From an uncultured Collinsella sp. (GTDB lineage: Bacteria > Actinomycetota > Coriobacteriia > Coriobacteriales > Coriobacteriaceae): 34,650 nucleotides of DNA. A model generated the notes under the pieces. The model ran no database searches and was not told the DNA's origin. It saw only the letters and a program-made list of their open reading frames with translations. Made by a program: the position numbers and the translations under genes. Each line of letters begins with the position of its first letter. The first letter of the stretch is position 1. Location: positions 1-34,650 of the forward strand of contig CANNOC010000023.1 in NCBI GenBank assembly GCA_947507155.1, given 5' to 3'. This document shows positions 1 through 7,907 of the stretch, piece by piece.

Positions 1-47
1 CTACACTTCGTTGGACACTCTTTCCCTACACGACGCTCTTCCGATCT
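1..47 (+). other. Illumina P5/Read-1 adapter read-through (artefact)
   Basis: Bases 15-47 match the 33-nt Illumina TruSeq Read-1 primer site exactly, ending in the diagnostic CTTCCGATCT. Bases 1-6 (CTACAC) match the end of the P5 flow-cell sequence, and the eight bases 7-14 (TTCGTTGG) sit where a dual-index i5 barcode belongs. Genomic coding sequence in the RNase J frame begins immediately after, at base 48. This is unremoved library adapter at a contig end, not organism DNA. The match is from memory of the adapter sequence and is unambiguous in layout. Confidence 0.97.
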
Positions 48-263
48 GAGTTCTCGGGCCGCGGCGTTTCGTTTGCCATCGACGACCAGTTCTCCGAGGA
101 TGCCTCCGCAGCCATCATGAAGACGATCGAGAAGGGCAAGTTTAGCTTTACCAGCAGCGGCTCCGATGCCATTCGCAAAGCCGTGCGCGATTCGCTCTCC
201 AACTTTATCTGGAGCCGTACGCGCACCCGTCCGATGATCATCCCGGTCGTCATGGAGGTTTAG
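48..263 (+). CDS. rnj: Ribonuclease J, C-terminal fragment (5' end missing)
   Basis: The frame is open from the adapter junction and gives 71 residues ending in PMIIPVVMEV before TAG. The segment with SSGSDAIRKAVRD, then FIWSRTRTRP and a final MEV, is characteristic of the extreme C-terminus of RNase J, the metallo-beta-lactamase-fold 5'-3' exo/endoribonuclease for mRNA decay and rRNA maturation. The catalytic beta-lactamase and beta-CASP domains would lie upstream and are cut off by the contig end. The last codons carry the GGAGG that probably serves as ribosome binding site for the following ftsK, so the two genes are closely linked. Identification rests on the short tail only. Confidence 0.8.
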   Translation, partial: EFSGRGVSFAIDDQFSEDASAAIMKTIEKGKFSFTSSGSDAIRKAVRDSLSNFIWSRTRTRPMIIPVVMEV

Positions 264-264
264 T

Positions 265-3045
265 TTGGCGCGCGGATCTGCACAAAACGCCAAAGGCAAT
301 AAAGCCAACAGCCAACCGGCATCTGCTAAGGGTGCCGGTTCCCATCTGCGTGCCAATAAGGGCCACGAGTCCGAGTTCGATGAGTTCGAGCCCCTGGTCG
401 AGCCTTCGGCCAATCGCGATATCGCCGGCGTGGTCATTGCCGTTTTGGCGATTGCGTCCTTCATCGCCGTGATTTCGCCGGCAACGGCGCCCGTGACGGC
501 TGCGGTTGCCGGTTTCTACCACCTTGGCTTTGGCCTGGGCGCCTACGTGCTGCCGATCGTCATCTTGCTGTTTGCCGCCACGCTCTTTTTGGGTGAGGAC
601 TCGCCGCTCAACATTCGCTCGGTCGCGGGTGGCGCTGTGGTCTTTGTGGCCATTGTCTCTATCCTGTCGCTGATGGTGCCGGGCACGAGCGATTCGTGCG
701 ACCTCATGTTCTCGCCGCAGAACCTTTCCGTCTCGGGCGGCTACATTGGCGCCTTTATCGCAAGTGCCTTGCAAAACGCCCTTGGTAAACCTATCGCCAT
801 GGTTGTCTTGCTGGGGCTTGTCGTCGTTGGCTTGGTCATTATCGGCTTTTCGGTGGGCGGCGTTTTGCGCTCTGCGCGCGATCGCGCTGCCGATTTTGCC
901 GAGCGCCGTCGTGCCGATGTCAATGCGAGCCCGTGGGGCGATGAAGAGGCCCTGTCGGTTCCCGGCGTTGCCCGTCCGCACCTGAGCATTCTGCGCCAGA
1001 AGGGAACTGACGCCGCCGTGACCACGGTCATGGGTAGCAATGTTGATCCTGTTTTGGATGACGACGAGGACGATGACCCGTTTGTCGACGTTTCCGAGGC
1101 CGTGGAGGCCGAGCGAGCCAAGACCACGCTGCTGCCGCGTCGCCATGCCAAGAAGGGCAAGGCCGCGCCCAAGCTCAACACGAGCGAGCCCGACCCGTCT
1201 TGGTCCGATAGCGAAATCGAACTCACCGAGGGCGATGACGAGGACGACGAGACTCCGCTCGAGATCGCCAAGACAACCTTGCTGCCGCGTCGCCGTGCCA
1301 AGGCAGGACAGGTCACCGGACAGTTTTCGATGGAAGACGATCCGGACAAGGCTGACGAGTCCGAGCCGCCGTTTGCCGTGAATCCCGTTTCGGCAGCTCC
1401 GCAGATTCCCGATTTCCTGAAGCATCCCAAGGTTGCCGATGCTTCCACCTCTACGGCTTCCGCCGCTTCTGTTGCGGCCGGCGATGGGGGGGCGGACGGC
1501 ACCGCTGCCGATGCTGAGGGCGAACAAGAGGACGGCCTTAAGCTCCCGCCGCTCGAAATCCTGCACGCCAACCCTCAGTCGGCGTCCTCCGCGTCTTCTG
1601 ATAAGGAGCTGGAACAGACCGCCGAGTCGTTGCAGTCCACCTTGCTTGAGTTTGGCCGTAGCGCCCGCGTTGTCGGCTGGATTGCCGGCCCCACGGTCAC
1701 GACCTTTAAGCTGCAGCCCGGTGAGGGCGAGCGCGTGAGCAAGATCTCGAGCCTCGAGGACGATATTGCGCTTTCGCTTGCCGCCCAGTCGGTGCGCATC
1801 TTCGCGCCGATACCTGGCACCTCGCTCGTTGGTATCGAGATTCCCAATCGCAAGCGTCAGAACGTCAATCTGGGCGACGTGCTTCCCTATGTGAAGGGCG
1901 GTCCGCTCGAGCTTGCCATCGGTCGCGATGCCGAGGGCACGCCGGTTGTCGCCGACCTCGCCAAGATGCCCCACCTGCTGATCGCCGGTACCACCGGTTC
2001 CGGTAAGTCGGTCATGATCAACTCCATCATCACGACGCTGCTCATGCGCGCCCTTCCCGAGGACGTTCGCCTGATCATGGTCGACCCTAAGCGCGTCGAG
2101 CTTGCGGGCTATAACGGCCTGCCGCATCTCTACGTGCCCGTGGTGACCGAGCCCAAGCAGGCGGCCAGTGCGCTTCAGTGGGCCGTTTCCGAGATGGAGC
2201 GTCGCCTGAAAGTCTTCGAGCGCCTCAACGTTCGCAAGATCTCGACGTATAACGAAAAGCAGGCCGCCGGCGAGTTTGAGCATTACGATAACCCGCCGCA
2301 AAAGATGCCCTATCTGGTCATCATCATCGACGAGCTTTCGGACCTGATGATGGTCGCCGGCAAGGATGTCGAGGCCTCGATCGTCCGTATCGCCCAGCTG
2401 GGCCGTGCCGCCGGTATTCACCTTATCGTGGCTACGCAGCGCCCCAGCTCCAACGTGGTGACGGGCCTCATTAAGGCCAACATCACCAACCGTATCGCCT
2501 TTAACGTGGCTACGGGCATCGATTCCCGCGTCATTATCGACCAGATGGGCGCCGAAAAGCTCACCGGTTTGGGCGACATGCTGTTCTCCAAGGTCGACTG
2601 GGGCAAGCCCCGCCGTATCCAGGGCTGTTTTGTCTCGGACGACGAGATCAACGAGATCGTCGAGTTCGTTAAGTCGCAAAGCGAGCCCGACTACCACGAG
2701 GAGATCCTGTCTGCCGTGGCGCCTGCTTCCATGTCCATGGCCGGTGGTGGCGGCATTGTTCGCACGGGCGTTGCCGAGCCGCAAGATGACGACCCGCTTA
2801 TCTGGGAAGCCGCCCATATTGTGGTGGAATCGCAGCTGGGCTCCACATCTGGCCTGCAACGCCGCCTCAAGGTTGGCTATGCGCGCGCCGGGCGTATTAT
2901 GGACATGCTGGAAGAAAAGGGTGTCGTCGGCCCACCCGACGGTTCCAAGCCGCGCGAGGTCCTGCTGGACGAGGAGGGGCTCGCCGCGTTGGAGTCTGTC
3001 GATGCCGAGATGGCACGTGAAGATCGTGAGTTTGGAGGATTCTGA
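265..3045 (+). CDS. ftsK: FtsK/SpoIIIE-type DNA translocase
   Basis: This 926-residue protein is a membrane-anchored, ATP-driven DNA pump that clears chromosome termini from the division septum. About four hydrophobic segments lie in residues 50-200. An acidic, low-complexity cytoplasmic linker (about 200-440) is followed by the RecA-like motor with Walker A GTTGSGKS at 575-582 and Walker B LVIIIDE at 684-690. The C-terminal winged-helix gamma domain (about 850-915) would read chromosome polarity sequences. The start is TTG at 265, six bases after GGAGG at 254-258, which lies inside the end of the RNase J gene. The linker holds two copies of AKTTLLPRR. The stop codon overlaps the next start by one base (TGATG), which suggests translational coupling to the RodZ-like gene. 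Confidence 0.95.
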   Translation: MARGSAQNAKGNKANSQPASAKGAGSHLRANKGHESEFDEFEPLVEPSANRDIAGVVIAVLAIASFIAVISPATAPVTAAVAGFYHLGFGLGAYVLPIVILLFAATLFLGEDSPLNIRSVAGGAVVFVAIVSILSLMVPGTSDSCDLMFSPQNLSVSGGYIGAFIASALQNALGKPIAMVVLLGLVVVGLVIIGFSVGGVLRSARDRAADFAERRRADVNASPWGDEEALSVPGVARPHLSILRQKGTDAAVTTVMGSNVDPVLDDDEDDDPFVDVSEAVEAERAKTTLLPRRHAKKGKAAPKLNTSEPDPSWSDSEIELTEGDDEDDETPLEIAKTTLLPRRRAKAGQVTGQFSMEDDPDKADESEPPFAVNPVSAAPQIPDFLKHPKVADASTSTASAASVAAGDGGADGTAADAEGEQEDGLKLPPLEILHANPQSASSASSDKELEQTAESLQSTLLEFGRSARVVGWIAGPTVTTFKLQPGEGERVSKISSLEDDIALSLAAQSVRIFAPIPGTSLVGIEIPNRKRQNVNLGDVLPYVKGGPLELAIGRDAEGTPVVADLAKMPHLLIAGTTGSGKSVMINSIITTLLMRALPEDVRLIMVDPKRVELAGYNGLPHLYVPVVTEPKQAASALQWAVSEMERRLKVFERLNVRKISTYNEKQAAGEFEHYDNPPQKMPYLVIIIDELSDLMMVAGKDVEASIVRIAQLGRAAGIHLIVATQRPSSNVVTGLIKANITNRIAFNVATGIDSRVIIDQMGAEKLTGLGDMLFSKVDWGKPRRIQGCFVSDDEINEIVEFVKSQSEPDYHEEILSAVAPASMSMAGGGGIVRTGVAEPQDDDPLIWEAAHIVVESQLGSTSGLQRRLKVGYARAGRIMDMLEEKGVVGPPDGSKPREVLLDEEGLAALESVDAEMAREDREFGGF
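1117..1293 (+). repeat. Two-copy AKTTLLPRR motif in the FtsK linker
   Basis: The nine-residue motif AKTTLLPRR occurs at FtsK residues 285-293 (bases 1117-1143) and 335-343 (bases 1267-1293), exactly 50 residues apart. Each copy is followed by a basic R/H-AK-x-G tail and separated by acidic runs. The codons differ slightly (acc acg versus aca acc), so this is not a fresh duplication. Its role is unknown. Confidence 0.8.
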
Positions 3046-4559
3046 TGGCTGCACGCTTTGGTGACATGCTGCTCGAGCAGCGTCGCCGGATGGGGCTTTC
3101 CATCCAGCAGGTCGCCAACACCATCAAAATCAGGCCGCAGATCATCGAGTTTTTCGAGACCGGTAACTTTGCATCGATGCCCCCGCGTGGCTATGCGCAG
3201 GGCATGATTTCGAGCTACGCTCGCTTTTTGGGGCTTAACCCGCGCGAGGTCGTCAACGCTTATTTTGACGACCTCATGGCATATGAACGCGAAACCTCGC
3301 AGCAGGGCGGTCGTTTTCAGGATGCTGCCGGCTACGTTAACTCGCGTTCGTCGGTCGATAACGGACGCTTTCTGATGGTTCAGGGCGGTCGCTCGACGCG
3401 TTATGGTCAGCGTCCGCAGCAGGCTGGCTATATTACTGAGACGGGGTCCAGTGAGGAGATTCGTTCTCAGCGAGATCGCTTTCGCAGTACGCCCATGCCT
3501 GATGACCGTGCGCTTCCCGCCGCTCGCGGGTTGAGTCGCGATCCCCGCGCCGGTTACGGCGACGGTGGCTACTCCGGTCGTGGTTATCGCGGAGTTTCTG
3601 CCGGGCGTTCCCATGGTGGATATGCCGACGCCGATACCACGCAGGTGACGCCGCGCCTCCGTTCGCAATCGCAGTCTTACGGGCAGCGCTCTTCGGCGCC
3701 TCGCTCTGGCCAGCGTGGCTATCAGAACCGTGGCGAGCTTGCGCCGCGTTCGGGCCAGCGCGGCTCGCAGAGCCAAGGCGGCTATCGTGGTCGTCCCGAT
3801 AGCGGTCGCGGTCGTATGCCGCAGGTAAACGGTCGCGGTGGTTCTAATCGCGGACGCGGCGGTGGACGTGCCCCCCAGAATAATGGACTCGATCCGCGCA
3901 TCATCTACGCCGGAATCGGTGCCGTGGCGCTTTTGCTGATTTTGCTCATCGTGGTTCTCCTGCGTGGCTGCGGCTCTTCTGCACCCGAGTCGACGCCCGA
4001 GACGCCCGCGGCCACCAAGACGACGACCAAGAAGTCTTCCAAGAAGACCGAATCCGTTGACGAAGATGAAGGCACCGACGAGGCGACGGATTCTGCCGAT
4101 TCCGATGCCGCCAAGGCGAACGCGAAAAAGAAAGAGGACGAGGTCATCAAGGTCAAGGTCTCCGTTGCCAAGGGCAAGACCGCCTGGATTGAGGTCAAAG
4201 TCGACGGTAAATCGGTCTTTGGCGCCCAGGCAACCGGTCCCTTTGAGCAGGAGTACACGCCCGAGTCCTCGATCGAGATCACCACGTCCAAGCCCTCCGA
4301 TGTCACGGTTACCAAGAACGGTGAAAAGGTTCGCTACGACACCAAGACATCGGGCGTGGCGCGCGTGACCATTACCGTTCCCAAGAAGGAGACCACAGGG
4401 TCCGAGGATGGCGAGAGTACCGACGGCACTGATGCTGCCGACGGCACCGACGCCCAGTCTACCGACGGCACCGACCCTCAGTCTACCGACGGTACCGACA
4501 CAGCATCCGACGGCCAGACTGCAAACGATTCAGATGACTATTCGTACGACAGCTACTAA
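3045..4559 (+). CDS. RodZ-like helix-turn-helix membrane protein
   Basis: The protein has 504 residues. Residues 1-80 form a RodZ-type Xre/Cro helix-turn-helix (FGDMLLEQRRRMGLSIQQVA, then IIEFFETGNF and the YAQGMISSYARFLGL stretch). A long Arg/Gly/Ser-rich linker (about 100-280) is followed by one membrane segment (about 286-306) and an extracytoplasmic beta-rich domain resembling DUF4115 (about 365-450). The C-terminus is a Thr/Asp/Gly repeat tail. RodZ proteins link the MreB cytoskeleton or elongation machinery to the membrane. In Gram-positives the homologue (YmfM in Bacillus) lies next to pgsA–cinA–recA, as here. I see no DNA-binding evidence beyond the fold. Start ATG overlaps the ftsK stop. 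Confidence 0.85.
   Translation: MAARFGDMLLEQRRRMGLSIQQVANTIKIRPQIIEFFETGNFASMPPRGYAQGMISSYARFLGLNPREVVNAYFDDLMAYERETSQQGGRFQDAAGYVNSRSSVDNGRFLMVQGGRSTRYGQRPQQAGYITETGSSEEIRSQRDRFRSTPMPDDRALPAARGLSRDPRAGYGDGGYSGRGYRGVSAGRSHGGYADADTTQVTPRLRSQSQSYGQRSSAPRSGQRGYQNRGELAPRSGQRGSQSQGGYRGRPDSGRGRMPQVNGRGGSNRGRGGGRAPQNNGLDPRIIYAGIGAVALLLILLIVVLLRGCGSSAPESTPETPAATKTTTKKSSKKTESVDEDEGTDEATDSADSDAAKANAKKKEDEVIKVKVSVAKGKTAWIEVKVDGKSVFGAQATGPFEQEYTPESSIEITTSKPSDVTVTKNGEKVRYDTKTSGVARVTITVPKKETTGSEDGESTDGTDAADGTDAQSTDGTDPQSTDGTDTASDGQTANDSDDYSYDSY
4441..4512 (+). repeat. 24-bp tandem repeat coding for a DGTD tail
   Basis: About three consecutive 24-bp units (4441-4464, 4465-4488, and a diverged 4489-4512) encode DGTDAQST, DGTDPQST and DGTDTASD at the surface-exposed C-terminus of the RodZ-like protein. 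The first two units differ only by GCC versus CCT at one codon plus minor changes. The array could vary in copy number between strains by slippage. Confidence 0.8.
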
Positions 4560-4585
4560 GGCTCCCCGTACCGAAAGGAAGAATC

Positions 4586-5083
4586 ATGGCTAAAGATTCC
4601 AGCTTCGACGTTGTGTCCGAGGTCAATATGCAGGAGGTCGATAACGCCTTCCAGCAGACCACCCGCGAGATCTCTCAGCGCTATGACCTCAAGGACTCCG
4701 GCGCCACCATCGAGCTTTCGAAGGGCGACATGCTCTTTACGATCAATGCCCCGGCCGATTTTGTCTCCAAGCAGATCATTGACGTGTTGAGCTCTAAGCT
4801 CATCAAGCGCGGCATCGACCTCAAGGCTGTCTCTTGGGACGCGCCGCAGGCGGCTTCGGGCGGTACCGTGCGCGTGTTTGGCCATATCGTCGAGGGCATT
4901 GACCAGGCGACCGCCAAGAAGATCAATAAGGACATCAAGGATCAAAAGCTCAAGGTCAAGGTGATCATCGAGGCCGATAAACTGCGCGTTACCTCGGCCT
5001 CTAAGGATGCTCTTCAGACGGTGATTCAGTTCCTGCGCGACCAGGACTACGGCCAGCCGCTGCAGTTTACCAATTATCGCTAA
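4586..5083 (+). CDS. yajQ: YajQ-family nucleotide-binding protein (DUF520)
   Basis: This 165-residue protein starts with the family signature SFDVVSEVNMQEVDNA and ends with QDYGQPLQFTNYR, both typical of YajQ/DUF520. Its length is normal for the family. YajQ folds as two ferredoxin-like domains; one homologue in Xanthomonas binds cyclic di-GMP, while others have been linked to RNA or nucleotide binding, so the ligand here is uncertain. The gene has a good AAAGGA ribosome binding site eight or nine bases before ATG. It sits between the RodZ-like gene and rimO on the same strand and probably in the same operon. Confidence 0.92.
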   Translation: MAKDSSFDVVSEVNMQEVDNAFQQTTREISQRYDLKDSGATIELSKGDMLFTINAPADFVSKQIIDVLSSKLIKRGIDLKAVSWDAPQAASGGTVRVFGHIVEGIDQATAKKINKDIKDQKLKVKVIIEADKLRVTSASKDALQTVIQFLRDQDYGQPLQFTNYR

Positions 5084-5109
5084 TTTACTCGAAAGGACCG
5101 CTCTCCAAC

Positions 5110-6459
5110 ATGGATACTCCGTTGGGTTCTGTACTCTATATCACGCTTGGCTGCGCCAAGAACGAGGTCGATACCGACCGCATGCGTTCGCTGCTGACCG
5201 CTGCGGGCTACGAGGAGGCATTCGATCCGCAGGATGCCGATATCGCTATCGTCAACACGTGCTCGTTTCTCGCCTCGGCGACGTCCGAGAGCATCGAGAC
5301 CACGCTCGAGCTCGCTAACGAGGTGCAGGACGGCGTTCGCGCCTGCCCCATCGTCATGTGCGGTTGCGTGCCGTCTCGTTATGGCGATGACCTGCCCGAT
5401 GAGCTCCCCGAGGTCGCGGCCTTTGTGAAGGCCGATGAGGAAGACGGTATCGTCTCTGTCATCGATGACGTACTGGGCGTGGAGCGCGAGATCGCAGCCT
5501 ATATCCCGCAGGTCAAGCGTACCGTCGAGGGCGCCGTTGCCTACGTCAAGATTTCCGATGGCTGTAATCGTTTTTGCAGCTTCTGCATGATCCCCTACAT
5601 TCGCGGTCGCTATCATTCGCGTAGTGCCGAGAGCATTATCTCCGAGGTGCGCGACCTGGTTGCCGGCGGCGTACGCGAGATCGTGCTGATTGGCCAGGAC
5701 ACGGGCATTTGGGGCACCGACTTTGCCGACGAGGACGTCGCCGAGGGCTCGCCGCGCAATCTGGCGCAGTTGCTGCGTGCCGTCGCCGAGGCCGTGCGCC
5801 CGCACAACGTCTGGGTCCGCGTGCTCTATCTGCAGCCTGAGGGCATGACCGACGAGCTTATCGAGACGATTCGCGATACGCCCGAGGTGCTTCCCTATAT
5901 CGATATCCCCGTGCAGCACTGCGACGCGCGCATCCTCAAGGCCATGCGTCGCTCCGGTTCGCGCCAGGAGCTCGAGGATCTGTTCCGCGACCTTCGCGAG
6001 CGCATCCCCGGCATCGTGATTCGCTCCACGGCCATGGTCGGCTTCCCGACCGAGTCCGACGAAGAGTTCCGCGACCTTATCGACTTTATGGACACCGTTG
6101 GCTTTGACTACACGAGCGTTTTCGCCTACTCGCGTGAGGAGGGCAGCCTGGCCGCCAAGATGGAAGGCCAGGTCGATGAGGAGGTTAAGCTCGAGCGCGC
6201 CCAGGAGGCCATGGATCTGGCCGAGTCGCTCGGTTTTGCCGCCACGGCAGCCCATGTGGGTGAGCGCGCCCAGGTGATCGTCGATGGCATCGAGGAGACC
6301 GAGGACGGCGCCGAGCTGATCGGTCACGCCTGGTTCCAGGCGCCCGATTCCGATGGCGCGGTGCATCTGGACGCCAGCGAGGCGTCCGTGGGCGATATTC
6401 TGACTGTCGAGTTTACCGATAGCTTCTGCTATGAGCTTATCGGTCATGTTGTGGAGTAG
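5110..6459 (+). CDS. rimO: Ribosomal protein uS12 methylthiotransferase RimO
   Basis: RimO is a radical-SAM enzyme that methylthiolates an aspartate of ribosomal protein S12. The 449-residue length is normal. The N-terminal UPF0004 domain opens with LGCAKNEVDTDRM (RimO rather than MiaB type) and has cluster cysteines C15, C51 and C86. The radical-SAM motif CNRFCSFC supplies C152, C156 and C159. A C-terminal TRAM domain spans about 380-449. The ribosome binding site AAAGGA lies about 12 bases before ATG, a longer gap than usual. The window also encodes the paralogue MiaB at 13113; the N-terminal motif separates the two assignments clearly. Confidence 0.95.
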   Translation: MDTPLGSVLYITLGCAKNEVDTDRMRSLLTAAGYEEAFDPQDADIAIVNTCSFLASATSESIETTLELANEVQDGVRACPIVMCGCVPSRYGDDLPDELPEVAAFVKADEEDGIVSVIDDVLGVEREIAAYIPQVKRTVEGAVAYVKISDGCNRFCSFCMIPYIRGRYHSRSAESIISEVRDLVAGGVREIVLIGQDTGIWGTDFADEDVAEGSPRNLAQLLRAVAEAVRPHNVWVRVLYLQPEGMTDELIETIRDTPEVLPYIDIPVQHCDARILKAMRRSGSRQELEDLFRDLRERIPGIVIRSTAMVGFPTESDEEFRDLIDFMDTVGFDYTSVFAYSREEGSLAAKMEGQVDEEVKLERAQEAMDLAESLGFAATAAHVGERAQVIVDGIEETEDGAELIGHAWFQAPDSDGAVHLDASEASVGDILTVEFTDSFCYELIGHVVE

Positions 6460-6468
6460 GAGAGCGTC

Positions 6469-7107
6469 GTGGCAAACGAGAGTAATAAGGAACTGACGAG
6501 TGTTTGGACGCCCGCCAACATCGTGACGTGCGTTCGCATCGTCTTTATCCCGGTGTTCATGATCGTCTCGGCCCTGTCTCACGCGAGCGTTGCCGGTACG
6601 GACTGGAGCACCTTCGACGGCCCGCTCGCCGCCGCTGCCTTCATTCTGTATGTGATCCTGTCGTGCACCGATAAGGTCGACGGCTATCTGGCGCGCTCGC
6701 GCAACGAGATCACTGATTTTGGCAAGTTCTTGGACCCCATCGCCGATAAGCTGCTCGTGTTTTCGGCCCTGCTGCTGTTCCTTGATTTTGGCGCGGTGAC
6801 CGTGTGGTCCGTGTTCATCATCCTGTTCCGTGAGCTGCTGGTGAGCGCCCTTCGCATGGTCGCGAGTGCTGCCGGTGTAGTCGTTGCCGCCGATAAGCTC
6901 GGCAAGTACAAGACGGCGACCACGATGGTCTCCATCTGCGGCTATCTGTGCGTCTTTGCGATGGCCGGCCTTCAGCTGGGGCCGGTGTCGCTGCTGCTCG
7001 GTGTCTATTCGGTGTCGCGCTTCCTGTACGTCATCGCCGTGATTTTGACCATTGTCTCGGGCGCCCAGTACTTCTGGAACTGTCGCAAGATCGTCTTTTC
7101 GGTCTAG
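6469..7107 (+). CDS. pgsA: CDP-diacylglycerol–glycerol-3-phosphate 3-phosphatidyltransferase
   Basis: This 212-residue integral membrane enzyme makes phosphatidylglycerol phosphate from CDP-diacylglycerol and glycerol 3-phosphate. The CDP-alcohol phosphotransferase signature D-x2-DG-x2-AR-x8-G-x3-D-x3-D is complete (DKVDGYLARSR, then GKFLDPIAD). Several hydrophobic segments follow. The start is GTG at 6469, nine bases after the rimO stop, with AGGAGAG just upstream. The order pgsA–cinA–recA supports the assignment of the housekeeping enzyme. A second CDP-alcohol phosphotransferase lies at 27472 on the other strand. Confidence 0.92.
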   Translation: MANESNKELTSVWTPANIVTCVRIVFIPVFMIVSALSHASVAGTDWSTFDGPLAAAAFILYVILSCTDKVDGYLARSRNEITDFGKFLDPIADKLLVFSALLLFLDFGAVTVWSVFIILFRELLVSALRMVASAAGVVVAADKLGKYKTATTMVSICGYLCVFAMAGLQLGPVSLLLGVYSVSRFLYVIAVILTIVSGAQYFWNCRKIVFSV

Positions 7108-7113
7108 GTCCTG

Positions 7114-7650
7114 GTGGGTATGACGGAGTCTTATTTGCAGATCGCCGCAAACAACGAGGAGCTGGCGCGCGACATTGTCGAGCGCGCGAGTGCCCGTGGT
7201 GTGACGGTGTCGACGGCGGAGTCGCTGACGGCGGGCATGATCGCCTCGACGATTGCCGATATCCCGGGTGCCTCGGCGGTGCTTCGTGGCGGTGCGGTGA
7301 CCTACTGCGATGAGATCAAACATCGCGTGCTCGGCGTCGAGCAGGAAACGCTCGATCGGTTTAGCGCCGTGTCGCACCAGACGGCGCGCGAGATGGCCGT
7401 GGGCTCGCTGGACCTCTATCAGGGCGATGTGGCCGTGAGCGCAACGGGCTACGCTGGGCCCGGTGGCGGCACTGAGCAAGACCCCGCCGGTACGTTCTAT
7501 ATTGGGTGGGCGTATCGTGCGGCCGATGGGGGAGCGCCGGTTGTCGAGTCTGCGCGCTGTCATTATGAGGGCGATCGGTCGTGCGTTCGTGTCCATGCGG
7601 TCGCGGAGGCTTTGGAGCGTATTGTCCGCGTGCTCAATTCTATGGATTAG
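7114..7650 (+). CDS. pncC: CinA C-terminal-type nicotinamide-nucleotide amidase
   Basis: The protein has about 178 residues and contains only the CinA C-terminal domain, which deamidates nicotinamide mononucleotide to nicotinate mononucleotide in NAD recycling. The family motif STAESLTAGMI lies near residue 35, followed by GGAVTYCDEIKH and SATGYAGPGGG. The larger N-terminal MoCF-like domain of full CinA proteins is absent. The start is ambiguous: GTG at 7114 or ATG at 7120, both with weak ribosome binding sequence. The gene is just before recA, the classic cinA position, but a hairpin separates them. Confidence 0.9.
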   Translation: MGMTESYLQIAANNEELARDIVERASARGVTVSTAESLTAGMIASTIADIPGASAVLRGGAVTYCDEIKHRVLGVEQETLDRFSAVSHQTAREMAVGSLDLYQGDVAVSATGYAGPGGGTEQDPAGTFYIGWAYRAADGGAPVVESARCHYEGDRSCVRVHAVAEALERIVRVLNSMD

Positions 7651-7657
7651 ACGTGGT

Positions 7658-7681
7658 TTAAGGGGCCTTAGGGCCCCTTAA
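7658..7681 (+). terminator. Hairpin terminator after pncC
   Basis: A perfect 10-bp inverted repeat, TTAAGGGGCC with GGCCCCTTAA, encloses a TTAG loop eight bases after the pncC stop. The T-run after it is short, so termination may be partial. It marks the end of the rnj-to-pncC transcription unit ahead of recA. Confidence 0.7.
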
Positions 7682-7848
7682 TTGTGGAGATAGGGACCTT
7701 TGACCGGAATTACGTTTGCGCTGGTACATGGCATAAATTTGTTCGCGCACTCGTATTTGTGATTGACGTGGTCAAGCGTTTGGTCGGTGATTGGTTGGCG
7801 TTTGGCTGGGTTTTGGAATGGTCGGGTGCATATGATGAATCTGAACGG

Positions 7849-7877
7849 TTGACCACGAACAGCCGTTCGTTTATTAT
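7849..7877 (+). promoter_or_regulatory. recA promoter with embedded SOS (LexA) box
   Basis: TTGACC (7849-7854) and TATTAT (7872-7877) are separated by exactly 17 bases, a near-consensus vegetative promoter. The spacer holds CGAACAGCCGTTCG (7856-7869), a perfect CGAAC-N4-GTTCG palindrome matching the Gram-positive/actinobacterial LexA half-sites. LexA bound here would block RNA polymerase. The ATG of recA lies 30 bases downstream of the -10. Confidence 0.88.
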
Positions 7878-7907
7878 CGTTTCAGGTTGTTAAGAGGAGG
7901 GCTATTC

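Noticed and set aside
250..3054. Long minus-strand open frame of 934 codons opposite ftsK
   Set aside because: Antisense shadow of G+C-rich codons; composition is His/Arg/Gly/Leu-rich with no domain, and ftsK is unambiguous. The same applies to long minus-strand frames opposite rimO/pgsA (5080-7596), rny (9901-11625) and miaB (13098-14669).
7763..7775. Inverted repeat TTGAC-GTG-GTCAA upstream of recA
   Set aside because: Only five-base arms, no link to a promoter; too short to claim.
7684..7893. 69-codon frame between pncC and recA
   Set aside because: It spans the recA promoter, the SOS box and part of the recA ribosome binding region, has no ribosome binding site and no family resemblance.
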